DNA of 64,000 nucleotides, taken from contig JAPDRN010000160.1 of assembly GCA_030247855.1 (NCBI GenBank), positions 1-64,000 of the forward strand, in the 5' to 3' direction. The translations under genes and the position numbers were made by a program. This document shows, in pieces, positions 1 through 8,997 of the stretch (positions are counted from its first letter, which is position 1; each line of letters begins with the position of its first letter). The DNA is from Knufia peltigerae (lineage: Eukaryota > Ascomycota > Eurotiomycetes > Chaetothyriales > Trichomeriaceae). Under the pieces are notes generated by a model that was not told the DNA's origin, searched no databases, and worked only from the letters and a program-made list of their open reading frames with translations.

Positions 1-581
1 GTCTATTATACCCTCGGGAATAATTTTCCCTGTCGATGAACGACTTCCACGTCCATCATGGCACGACATTATCTCGCGCGTGAAGAGAACCCACAAAAAT
101 GACAGTTCGAGTCATCAGCCGGGAGATTGTCAGTGCCATCCGTGGTAACGCCGCAGGCACAAAGGGGACATGATGGTCCAACAGGTTTCAGATTCAAATG
201 TTTCTTGGATGTTTTCACTCTTCCTCTTTTGTTCAAAACAATACAGAGTAAAATAATTGGATTTGCGAAAACGCCCGTGGCTGTACTCAGTAGTAGCCTA
301 GTTCGTGTCATAACGTACATTGTATCTTCGTAAATTCTTGTGCAAGCAACGCAAAAGCTTCACCCCTTTTTTTGAAGCATTCATTCCCTTCCTTACAAGT
401 TCCTTCTAGACATCCTCAAAATCAGGTACACACGAGAGCTGGTTCCTCGGTAAACAAATCTCGAAACCACCAGCGACCTGGGTGCTGAGGTACCTCTTAA
501 GGTAGGTCATGAAGCCTCTGGCCATGCGCCCCGCCTCAAATTCACCCGCCTCAACCCACGTCGCACCGCATTGATTGATTG
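1..581. other. Left-edge intergenic sequence
   Basis: No gene recognised. A short minus-strand open frame (69-320) contains two CxxC pairs but matches no family I know. A perfect 10-base palindrome GAGGTACCTC lies at 487-496, followed by GGTAGG. The rest is presumably the 3' flank of the WD40 gene, which ends at 582. Confidence 0.5.
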
Positions 582-2817
582 TCACCAGATCCCACCTCCC
601 CCCTCGTCGTCCTCATCACCGTCGTTCCCTCCGTACCTATGCGGTCTGACCACGCTGCTCCGTAGGCCCCTCCCCTCGGCCCTGCTCCGCGTGTACTTGT
701 CGACGTTCCTGGCCTTCCTCGAGGCGGCGTCGAAATCCGCCCTGGGGTCGAGCCGCGCGTTGTAGTTGCTCCCCATGGGCGGCCTCGCCTCGTCGTCCTC
801 GGCCCCGTCGTTCCAGCAGTGCAGGCTGACCGTGCCGGTCGCCATGCCCCAGCCGTTCCAGCTCGTGGCGGCCAGCACGGGGGCCGTCGGGCTCCAACTC
901 GCGTCGCGCACGCACGTCTTCCACACGCTGTTGTGGTGCCCGTGCAACTCGTACCCGTACCCGTCACCCCCGTCAGTGCGCGGGCGCGCGAACTTGGTCG
1001 CGGCGAACACGTCGATGGTCGCCGTGCGCGTCCCGTCCATGTTCCAGATGTAGACCTTGCCGTCCTCGGATCCCGAATAGACGTAACGACTGTTGGAACT
1101 TCCGGGAGGGCTAAAGTGGCACCGTATCAACGTCTTGAGCACGCTGTGTCCTCGGAACGTCACGACGGAGCAATCGTGCGGGTTGGGTACATAGTCGTCT
1201 TCGTCGTAAGGACTGAATCGATAGTCGAAATTCGTCGTGTAATTGTGTAAGGCGATGTTCTGGAAGTCGTTGGGAGAAATCATCCGTCGCAAATCCCACA
1301 GCTTCATCATCTGGTCTTTGCCGTTGGACAAGACATATCTTCCGTCGCCCTTGGAGTCGACATATGTCAAACCCTCGGTGTGTCCGACGAATATGCCTGC
1401 CGGTCGACCATCCGCCATGGACCGTCGATCCCACACCCGCAACGTCTGGTCATCACTGCCGCTGTACAGGATGTGTGGCGACGATTTATCGCCGAAGCAC
1501 ACAGCATTGACATCGTCTTCATGGTTCGTCAGGCGGACCGTACTCTGCCGGCGTTCAAGGTCGTATACAACGACGCTGTGGTCACTTGTGCCGGCTACAA
1601 TTTCTCGTCCGTCACCACTGAAGCGTAGGGACCAGATCCCAAAGCCGTGTCGGCCCATGTAGCCGTACGTCGAGCGGCCCAGGCCAGCTCCCGGGGCGAA
1701 GTTCGTGAAATCCAATAACGTGTGCTCCGAATGGTCTGTTGGGTCTGTGGGCGCGAGACACACAGTGTGCCGGATACTGCTGTACGCCAACCACTTGTTA
1801 TCCGGAGAGAGCGTAGCATCTGTGATTGTCCATTGACCGAACGGATAATCCACCGTCTTGTAGTACTTCCACTCGTAAGGGTTGCTGGTATCGTACATCC
1901 TGACCTTGAAATTCTGGGTACAACTGAAGAAGAAATTGCCGTCGTCTGAGAACTGGCCACTATATGCCCGACTGTCGTAGTGGATGATCTTGTCCGCTAT
2001 CGAACTCGTAGGGACACTGTCCTGCGCAATCAACCGATTCTGTCTGCGCATGCTGCTTCTAGCATCCAGGCCGAGTCGTCGCCAGAGTAAGCGCTCGCTG
2101 ATTGTCTGTTTCCGCTTGCGGAGGATGTCTATATGTGAATCTTTGCTACCATATATACCACTGTTCATCAGGGCTCGACCGGCGTCACTGGGTATCTTGG
2201 GGAATCTTTCAGAAGCAGGCTTGGGACGGCCGCGGCGTCTTCGGCGGGCGCTGAAACCGCCATATCCGGGTTCGTAATCGTCGTCATCATCGTCGCCGAA
2301 GAGATCGCGGCCGTTTGGACCGAGGAGTCGATAGCGGGATAGTATCAGTTGCCGCAGAGGAGCGCTGGCGTTGAGCAGGCCACGAATATCGGCCGTCGTT
2401 ACTGTGTCGACAGTGTTAGCTGGGGGTCCAGCAGCAGCGCAAATGGAGAGCAGACGTGGCGTACATATACCGTGAACAGCCCGTGCTGTGTTTTCAGTCT
2501 CTGTTTGCTCGCCATCCTCGTCCTCGTAGTCATCATCGTCACCAGTGTCTAGCACGATTTCAATGCCATTCAGAGACTCCTGGGCATCTAGAGGATGTCA
2601 GCAGAAGTACAACTGGCTTAATGAGCTCCGACAATACCATACCGGCGAAGTCTGCGTCACTATCCTCTTCATCCTGCTGGCTTGCATCGGTGCTCTGTTC
2701 TTCGCTCGGGTGGAAACTGTCCATATCATCATCGTCGTCGTCATCGTCGCCAGTGAAGATGTCCAGAATATTGGCCGGGGAAGGACTCAAGCCTTCGCGT
2801 TCGTCTCTTTGGGACAT
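582..2817 (-). CDS. WD40-repeat protein, DCAF11/LEC14B-like
   Basis: Two exons, 2817-2643 and 2587-582, with an intron starting GTATGG and ending CTCTAG; the join is in frame and gives 726 residues. The first 90 or so residues are very acidic (runs of Asp and Glu), followed by a Gly/Arg-rich linker and, from about residue 265 to 700, a WD40 propeller with recognisable repeat ends such as VWDRR, LWDLRR and YIWNMDG. The repeat containing GHTEGLTYVDSKGDGRYVLS is characteristic of the LEC14B/WDR23 (DCAF11) family, whose animal members are substrate receptors for CUL4-DDB1 ubiquitin ligases; the role in fungi is inferred. The last third (582-1050) has much higher third-position GC than the rest. 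The family call is firm, the function less so. Confidence 0.88.
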
Positions 2818-3351
2818 GGTTGATGATTCGACTCTAGATGTCTACCTCGTTTCACTAGGTGGTGAAGAATGGTTCAAAGCGCTGCGAAGAGAGTGCGGTG
2901 TTGCATGTAATGTCGTGCTTCTCATGGAAGGCACGGCATGGTAATTGCTTATCTCCGAGAAAATGACGACTATATTTATCTTGACTGCTTTTCCCCACCT
3001 TCGCACACCGAGGATACAACTACGAGTACTGTACAGGCGCTTCGAGCAGGACCATGTATGGTGACTCCCTCAGAACAAACGGAGAAAGGCAGTAGGGCAG
3101 GATTGACCTACCTTACCGAGAATCATCAGATAGAATGACCGGGCTACATTCACACAAATCTTGTTGGGTACAAGGGCTATTGACAGGATTACTGATAGTG
3201 ATAGCCATGACTAGCAGTTGACAAATCCCTTTATCCTCCTTAATGAAATCTTTTTTCACGACTCCGGACGCCCTGCAAATGATCACGATTTGTGCAAGAA
3301 TCCAAACTCCACAAGACACACAATGCCGCAGTCTTCAATGCTCTCTGTCCC
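2818..3351. other. Intergenic, upstream of WD40 gene
   Basis: Holds the presumed promoter and 5' leader of the WD40 gene and the 3' flank of the lysozyme-like gene, both on the minus strand. I see no gene, repeat or RNA in it. Confidence 0.5.
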
Positions 3352-4295
3352 CTACTTATCATCCAATGTGCACGTCGACTGACTATCCGTCCAACCAACC
3401 AAGATATTTGCAATGTCGCTGGCATAACAGTGCGTTGCAGAGCCTTTGCCCAGGTCACCCGAGGCGTCAATAGCCCCGGAATTGTACAAGCGAGCAGCAC
3501 GGTAATATGCCTCGGCGTACTCAATGCCCTCGACGTCTTTTTGGGCGTTGATGTCGGCAGCATAGCCATGTCCAGCGTCTGTGCCACCAACTGTGATTAT
3601 CTCCATTAGTCTCACTCATTTTGAGGCGATCTCAGCGAACTTACCTCCATCGGCAATCATGCCTAGGATCTGGTCCTTCGGGCAGGGATTGAGGACTTTG
3701 CCATCATTGCAAGAGTGTGTCCCTTTGAATGATTGGAGCAGGCCTGGGTTTTTGATACCGTCGGGAGATGTGCTAGTCTTCGCTCGCACACACCCCTTGG
3801 TCTCTTGAAGGACAGCAGCGAGAATGAACCGGTGATCTACCCGTGTCTGATGTGCAATTTGTTTTATCGAGTCGTATAGATCCTGTGTCTCTTGATCTGA
3901 ATTGTTGGGTGCTCCATAGAGCTGATCACAGCTTCGGCTAATAGTGTGTTGATTGGAAACCCATAAGTCGTTGAAGGAAACCCATGTCAACTGATCTGGC
4001 CATCCTGCGGCGACTGTACCGTTCCCTTCATATTGTGTGTAATGATTCGATCCACCTGTTCAACATGTCATCAGTCATGGCATTCATGTGTTGGAATTGT
4101 ATGACGGACCGTCGTAGTCGTTCCAATAGCCGTCCGTTCCCAGAGTACCCTGGACAACATCTCCGGCTCGTTTGACAAGAGGGGAGGCAAATGTAGAAGC
4201 TGCGAGCAGGGTCGTCAAGTATCCCTGCAGAACCGAGGTCAATCTCTATCCAGAAAATCCGACAGGTCTCTACTTACCAGACCAGTGATCCCCAT
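3352..4295 (-). CDS. Secreted lysozyme-like (transglycosylase-fold) protein
   Basis: Four exons: 4295-4278, 4224-4110, 4055-3645 and 3590-3352, frames closing to 260 residues. The 18-base first exon encodes only MGITGL; spliced to the second it gives a hydrophobic signal peptide ending near ASTFASP, followed by a dibasic LVKR that looks like a Kex2 site. The mature part contains FILAAVLQETKGC, where the Glu after a hydrophobic helix resembles the catalytic Glu of SLT/GH23 lysozyme-like folds, and a later GYAADINAQKDVEGIEYA segment. Such proteins hydrolyse peptidoglycan or chitin-like polymers, but the substrate is not evident here. The second 5' splice site (GTCCGT) is not consensus. Alternative: another secreted lysozyme superfamily member with no demonstrated activity. 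Confidence 0.72.
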
Positions 4296-5152
4296 TTTCG
4301 TGATGCTTCTAGAGGAGTACAGCCTTGGCTCTCCCGAATTCAAAGCAAGCGTATATCAAGCGAGGCCAATGTGATGATCACAAACACAAGACGACCGATA
4401 GAATAAAAGGACAAGTGGAAACTGCGAACAAGGTGGAGAGACGATGAAAAGATCAAGATCGCTCCGGTAGTGTTGTAAAAGTCCAAAATGGCATGCAGCA
4501 ACGCCAGCCCGATTGTATGGGGATGTTTCAGGCGTCAGAGAGTGTTAGGCCAAAATCATCCATCGCATACTCGTGCAGGAGTTTGCAAGGCCGCCCAGGG
4601 CCTTATCCACAGCATCAAACACCGTGACCAGCGAGAGGTCGGCCTGAACCCTTGGGAAGCATTGCCTCACCTGTCATACCCACCTGCGAGGACTCACCAT
4701 GCAACTGGATTCGAAAGGAAAGGCGGCATAGGATTTTCGGATGCTGTGCGGATCAATTCCATAGCGATCAAGATCAACTACTTTTTAAAGTAGCAAAGTG
4801 GAAACATGGTGGACAAACTGCCGCCACTACGATAACCCCTGCATACAGTACTGTAAGATCTGACTTGACTCACCATGGAAGCTGCCAAATTGGTCTGTCG
4901 TTATCCTTCTGGAATTGCAAGGAAAGGATTTAGGGAGATTGAGCAATGTACTTAAAGACTTTGGAAGAACAAAAGAGGACGGGCGATTTCGTGTTCTACA
5001 GCAATTGGCCGATTATGCTGCCATCCCGATACGTCAGCTCAATGTCATTCCAAAGCCCCTTTTGGGATGAAAATACCTTGCCAGTCGATCACCAAAGTAT
5101 GAGTGGGACTTCTAAGCACCTGACAAGAGAATACCAAAAGATGTAAATCGCC
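4296..5152. other. Intergenic sequence, no gene seen
   Basis: Upstream region of the lysozyme-like gene (4296 to about 4500), then featureless sequence with short unrelated open frames leading into the kinase relic. Confidence 0.45.
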
Positions 5153-5949
5153 ATGGATTCTATCAACTGCGAGATCATAGACGTCGTATATCGATCCCCA
5201 CCGGGCGTGAAAAGCATCATCGGGCAAGGATCTTACAGCTTTGTCGGCCTTGTTGACAGCGAACCTTGTCTTGAAATACCCCTTGTTACCAGATGAATGG
5301 GAATCTCAAGATCGAGCAGAAGTTGTTGAAACATCTTGGTCAACACCCACGAATCATCCGGTCAAAAGGCTTAACGGAGGATGGACTGCTACTTCGCTAC
5401 GCTGAAAACGGCACTTTACACGACTACATCCCTCAACAGACCACTCTCTGCACTCCACAACGTACTCGGCTCTGCGTCCAAATCGCGAAGGCCTTGTACA
5501 TCTCCATAGTAAATATGTCTATCATGGGAATCTCCGGCCCGGCCCGGCAATATACTGCTTGACGAGAACTTTGGTATTAAGATAGCAGAGATTCAAGGTG
5601 TACTCAGCTCCCATGAGAGTACAATCATCCTCGATAGGCTGGCTTGAGAGAGTTCGATGTATTACATGCCACGCAATGGAGACTGCGTGAGTACGAAGAC
5701 TGATCTCTTCGCTTTCGGGTCAACAGTGCATTTTTCATGACTGGCCAAGAGGTTTTTCCAGATCTTGCCCCTCATCAAGGTGACGATGCAATCGTTGACG
5801 AGATCTATGGTTGTTTAACGGAACAAGAGTATCCTGACATCTCTTACCCCTGCTTCTCCATCGTCCAACGGTGTTGGAGGGACGGTCATGCATCTGCTGA
5901 GCAAGTATTGACGGATTTGAAAGCGCTAGAAACGAAGACCGGATTATAA
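5153..5949 (+). pseudogene. Decayed protein-kinase-like gene
   Basis: Reading all three frames in turn recovers a small protein-kinase-like sequence in correct order. The frame at 5153 gives the start and a glycine-rich stretch (IIGQGSYSFVG); the next frame at about 5265 gives VLKYPLLPDEWE; a third from 5293 gives KLLKHLGQHPRII and LLLRYAENGTLHDY; another from 5493 gives HSKYVYHGNL at the catalytic-loop position; a further one from 5549 gives NILLDENFGIKIAE and, after an in-frame TGA near 5647, TDLFAFGSTV; the last from 5737 runs to DLKALETKTGL and a stop at 5949. At least five frame changes and one nonsense codon are needed, too many and too badly placed for introns. The catalytic-loop Asp of HRD is not evident (HGN). 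Not expected to make a functional kinase. Confidence 0.75.
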
Positions 5950-6496
5950 TCAATATGAGGACCGTCAGAGCGTCGCAAGGGGCGGTCGACTAAAGATATC
6001 TGGAGCGTGTTGTACATATACTGCTTCGAGGTTCCACGGCTGAAACATCAGTGCACTGGTCAACGTGGATTTTGGTACTGTGCTACAATCTACCCAAAAT
6101 TGTACGGCGTAGAGAGTCCAGGGTCAGATCAATCTTTTTGTGTAATTTTCATATCATTGAATTCTATTTCGCTCTATGGACCAGTTGCATCGACCAGTCT
6201 TTCCCTTGAAGAAACTCTCGTTGGCTTCATTTCATGATGAGCTACCGATCAGTAGGACCCATTTCTCCTACTTACATATTGTCGATCCTTCAATCCACTT
6301 TCTAGGTATTGTTCAAGCACGTCCCAAGCACATCCCCAAGCCCAAGTCTGATATGAGCTCCAAATCACAATCTGGTTTCATGCATATTCTTCTTCTCCTT
6401 CTCTGGTTTTCAAACTCACAACACAAGTAACATCCATTTCGCCTCCTGTTTGAGATCAATCTGTCATCTGCCTGCTCCTCTCTCTCTTAGTTTCAT
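5950..6496. other. Intergenic sequence
   Basis: Downstream flank of the kinase relic and 3' flank of the minus-strand membrane-protein gene. No gene or repeat seen. Confidence 0.45.
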
Positions 6497-8545
6497 CTAG
6501 ATCCAGTCACTGCCACCTGGTCCTGTTCCTGGCACCGGCAAAGGCGAGTCTTCCCGTGTTTGTCCGGAACTAACCTGGCGTGTAGTGTCTTGACCTTGGC
6601 TTGTCGAACCAAAACCGGAATTGCGAACCAATGTCATGTCATTGTCCCAGACATCGTCGTCCCATTGCTCAATACGAATCTTGGGTCTGATGGTGGGGGA
6701 TATGGTGCTGCGAGTCTCTTGAACATCTTCACTGGACATGAAGTTGCGACTGGCGTCGAATGCAGGTGATCGTCGTGGTCCAAAGTCCGAAAAGGTGCGT
6801 TTGAGTGGTGGTGGAACCAAGTTGAAGGACGACGCATCTAAATACCCAGTGTGCAAATCCCACTCGTCAATTTTCGACTTCAGATCATCCATAGAACCGC
6901 TCCGTCCGTGCTTCTGCTTGTCTACCAACGCATCGGTACGATGATTGGGCACAGTCAGATGGTTTGAGTCGGGGAACATCCCACCCAGGCCTGGACTTCC
7001 AGCGGAGCTCATACCTCTGGTCTCGCGGCTATATGTGCTGCTCGCATAATGACTCTGCTTACTCTGAGTCCCTCCGAGCATCGGCTTGAACACTGTAGAT
7101 AGGGAAGAAGCGGACTGTCGCGGCATCAAGTCCCGTTTCTTCGTCACCGGCATCACGTCGAGAGTGCGAATTGGGTTCATGCGCTTGCCAAAGACATTTG
7201 CAGGAGATAACTTCTTACTCAAACGGTTGATTGCTGTGGAATGTTCAAGCTGCTGGGATGACACGAGCTTGGTTGGAGATGGAAGAGCGGAGGAGCTAGG
7301 AGTTCTTCTGCGGCTTCGAAGTCCTGGATTCGCAGTCGGTCGGTCACCCATATGATCTGCAGCTTCGAATTGAGACGTAAGAGTCGGAGGCGAGGGTATC
7401 GAAGCCACAGGGGAAGTTTGCGGAGTTGAAGAATGGCCAGATGTAGTGAAAGGATTGGAAGCAGGTGTCCAGCCTCTTTTGGGAAGGCAAACTTGAGAGT
7501 CTTCATTGCTGGCGGTCTGGTCGAGACGCTGCCTTATATCTGCGACAGGGGTTTCAGGTCTTGTAAGAGGTGCGGATCGACTAAGACTGCCTTGGTTTCT
7601 CGCATTCATACCAGCATAATGACTTAAAAACTTTCGTTCTTCATTGGACTGGTGACTGCGCTCATACATGGGTTCGCCCGTGCGGCTTAGAGTCATCAAT
7701 TCTTCAGTATTCCCTTGAGCCTGGTGCAAATCCTCGGTGAAAGGGTGGCCATGAGGAGTTCCCAAGCTAGGTGCTTCTGTGGAAAGAGGGCCTCCAGTAG
7801 TGCCGCGTTTCGGACAACGGGTATTGAACATTTTGGCGGCAGTCAAGCGGCAGTCGCGTTGCTCGAGTTCCTGCAAGAGTTTGCCGGGGTGTATGAGTCC
7901 ACCTTTTCGGCTGAGTCCTGGAGCAGGGAGCGGGAACTTTTCCAATTGTCTTGTCAACGGTGGTGGTCTTCCAGCTGGCCGAGGTTTCAGATGAATCGGT
8001 TCTGGAACAGGCAGGATGTACTCGTGCAAGCCGTTGAGCCCAGTCGCAGTCTTTTGGTTCGGGATATCTTTATTCTTCCAATAAACCTCACTATACCCGC
8101 TATCAACGCCACATCGTGGTGGTAGAGGGACTCTTGCCGGAGTGAACAAGCCATCGCTGCCATTGACAGACTGATCCACAAGGTATGTCTGAGAGTATGG
8201 AGATGGGATAGGCACGTAGCCGAATGTTCTCAAAGGAGTAGGGCGGGAGGGGAAAGGTGACTCGGTTCTCGGATCATATCGTGGCACGCTTTTCTTCGGT
8301 TTCTTGACGATACTGCGAAGGAGTGTAGGGTGGCTCGGAAAGTGAGGGTTGTTTCTTCTCTCGCGGAGATGAAGCAGATAGTCCTCCGAGTATTGAACCG
8401 GCTTTTTCTTGCGCAATTTTGGCAGGAGAATGCCCCAGATGAGGATGCCGAGGAGAACGAGGACAGTAACCACGCCCAAGATAATGGCAATGCTGATTCC
8501 TGTGTTGTCGCGTCGCTGCAACGACCTGGAATTTACTGGAGCCAT
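6497..8545 (-). CDS. Single-pass membrane protein, unknown function
   Basis: An uninterrupted frame of 682 residues from the first in-frame ATG (8545); the open frame extends further upstream only through a GTG. A short Ser/Arg-rich N terminus is followed by one strong membrane segment (about residues 15-40, ISIAIILGVVTVLVLLGILI) and a basic stop-transfer LRKKK, so the long C-terminal tail should be cytosolic. The tail is low in predicted structure: Pro/Ser/Thr/Arg-rich, with short motifs such as KRTFSDFGPRRSP and an Asp/Trp-rich patch (RIEQWDDDVWDND) close to the end. No signal peptide and no enzyme domain recognised. This layout is common among poorly characterised fungal membrane proteins; I assign no function. 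Confidence 0.75.
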   Translation of the reverse strand: MAPVNSRSLQRRDNTGISIAIILGVVTVLVLLGILIWGILLPKLRKKKPVQYSEDYLLHLRERRNNPHFPSHPTLLRSIVKKPKKSVPRYDPRTESPFPSRPTPLRTFGYVPIPSPYSQTYLVDQSVNGSDGLFTPARVPLPPRCGVDSGYSEVYWKNKDIPNQKTATGLNGLHEYILPVPEPIHLKPRPAGRPPPLTRQLEKFPLPAPGLSRKGGLIHPGKLLQELEQRDCRLTAAKMFNTRCPKRGTTGGPLSTEAPSLGTPHGHPFTEDLHQAQGNTEELMTLSRTGEPMYERSHQSNEERKFLSHYAGMNARNQGSLSRSAPLTRPETPVADIRQRLDQTASNEDSQVCLPKRGWTPASNPFTTSGHSSTPQTSPVASIPSPPTLTSQFEAADHMGDRPTANPGLRSRRRTPSSSALPSPTKLVSSQQLEHSTAINRLSKKLSPANVFGKRMNPIRTLDVMPVTKKRDLMPRQSASSLSTVFKPMLGGTQSKQSHYASSTYSRETRGMSSAGSPGLGGMFPDSNHLTVPNHRTDALVDKQKHGRSGSMDDLKSKIDEWDLHTGYLDASSFNLVPPPLKRTFSDFGPRRSPAFDASRNFMSSEDVQETRSTISPTIRPKIRIEQWDDDVWDNDMTLVRNSGFGSTSQGQDTTRQVSSGQTREDSPLPVPGTGPGGSDWI

Positions 8546-8997
8546 CGCTGGGTCTCGGTGAGCTTGAAGACCATCACAGACTGCGCGATGCGACACTGTG
8601 ATATCGTCGCTTATGTCGTCAATGATGATGATGTCGCCAGCGCAAGTGAGAACATGTCAGGGTGTGGGATAAGCAAGAAACTGGGGGGAGGTCAGAGGTA
8701 AGATGCACCGCGACAGGAAGTGAGAGACAAGTGAAGCTTTAATCGCAAGTGAAGTACTGCCCAACAATGTTTGCATCTGCACCAAAACCATCAATGGGAA
8801 GGGACAGCACATCTTTGATCCAGCTCCTTTTTTCTTACATTGTTGAACAGAAATATTAGTCTTTGACGATTCTCACCACCTCTTAGTTCTCATTTGTTTC
8901 TCACAATGTCACTTGATCTCAGATTGGGAAGTCAATGACCACAATGAGCGTGGCCATCTGCAAGCCCTTCAAGTTGTTGTTACAACTCCTCCCTTCC
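8546..8997. other. Promoter region of the 682-residue gene
   Basis: Between two minus-strand genes. Contains a short ATG/GAT microsatellite near 8622-8634. No gene seen. Confidence 0.45.

Noticed and set aside
5153..5949. Intact kinase gene with several introns
   Set aside because: The frame changes fall inside conserved kinase blocks without GT...AG pairs that would restore them, and a TGA lies within a conserved block.
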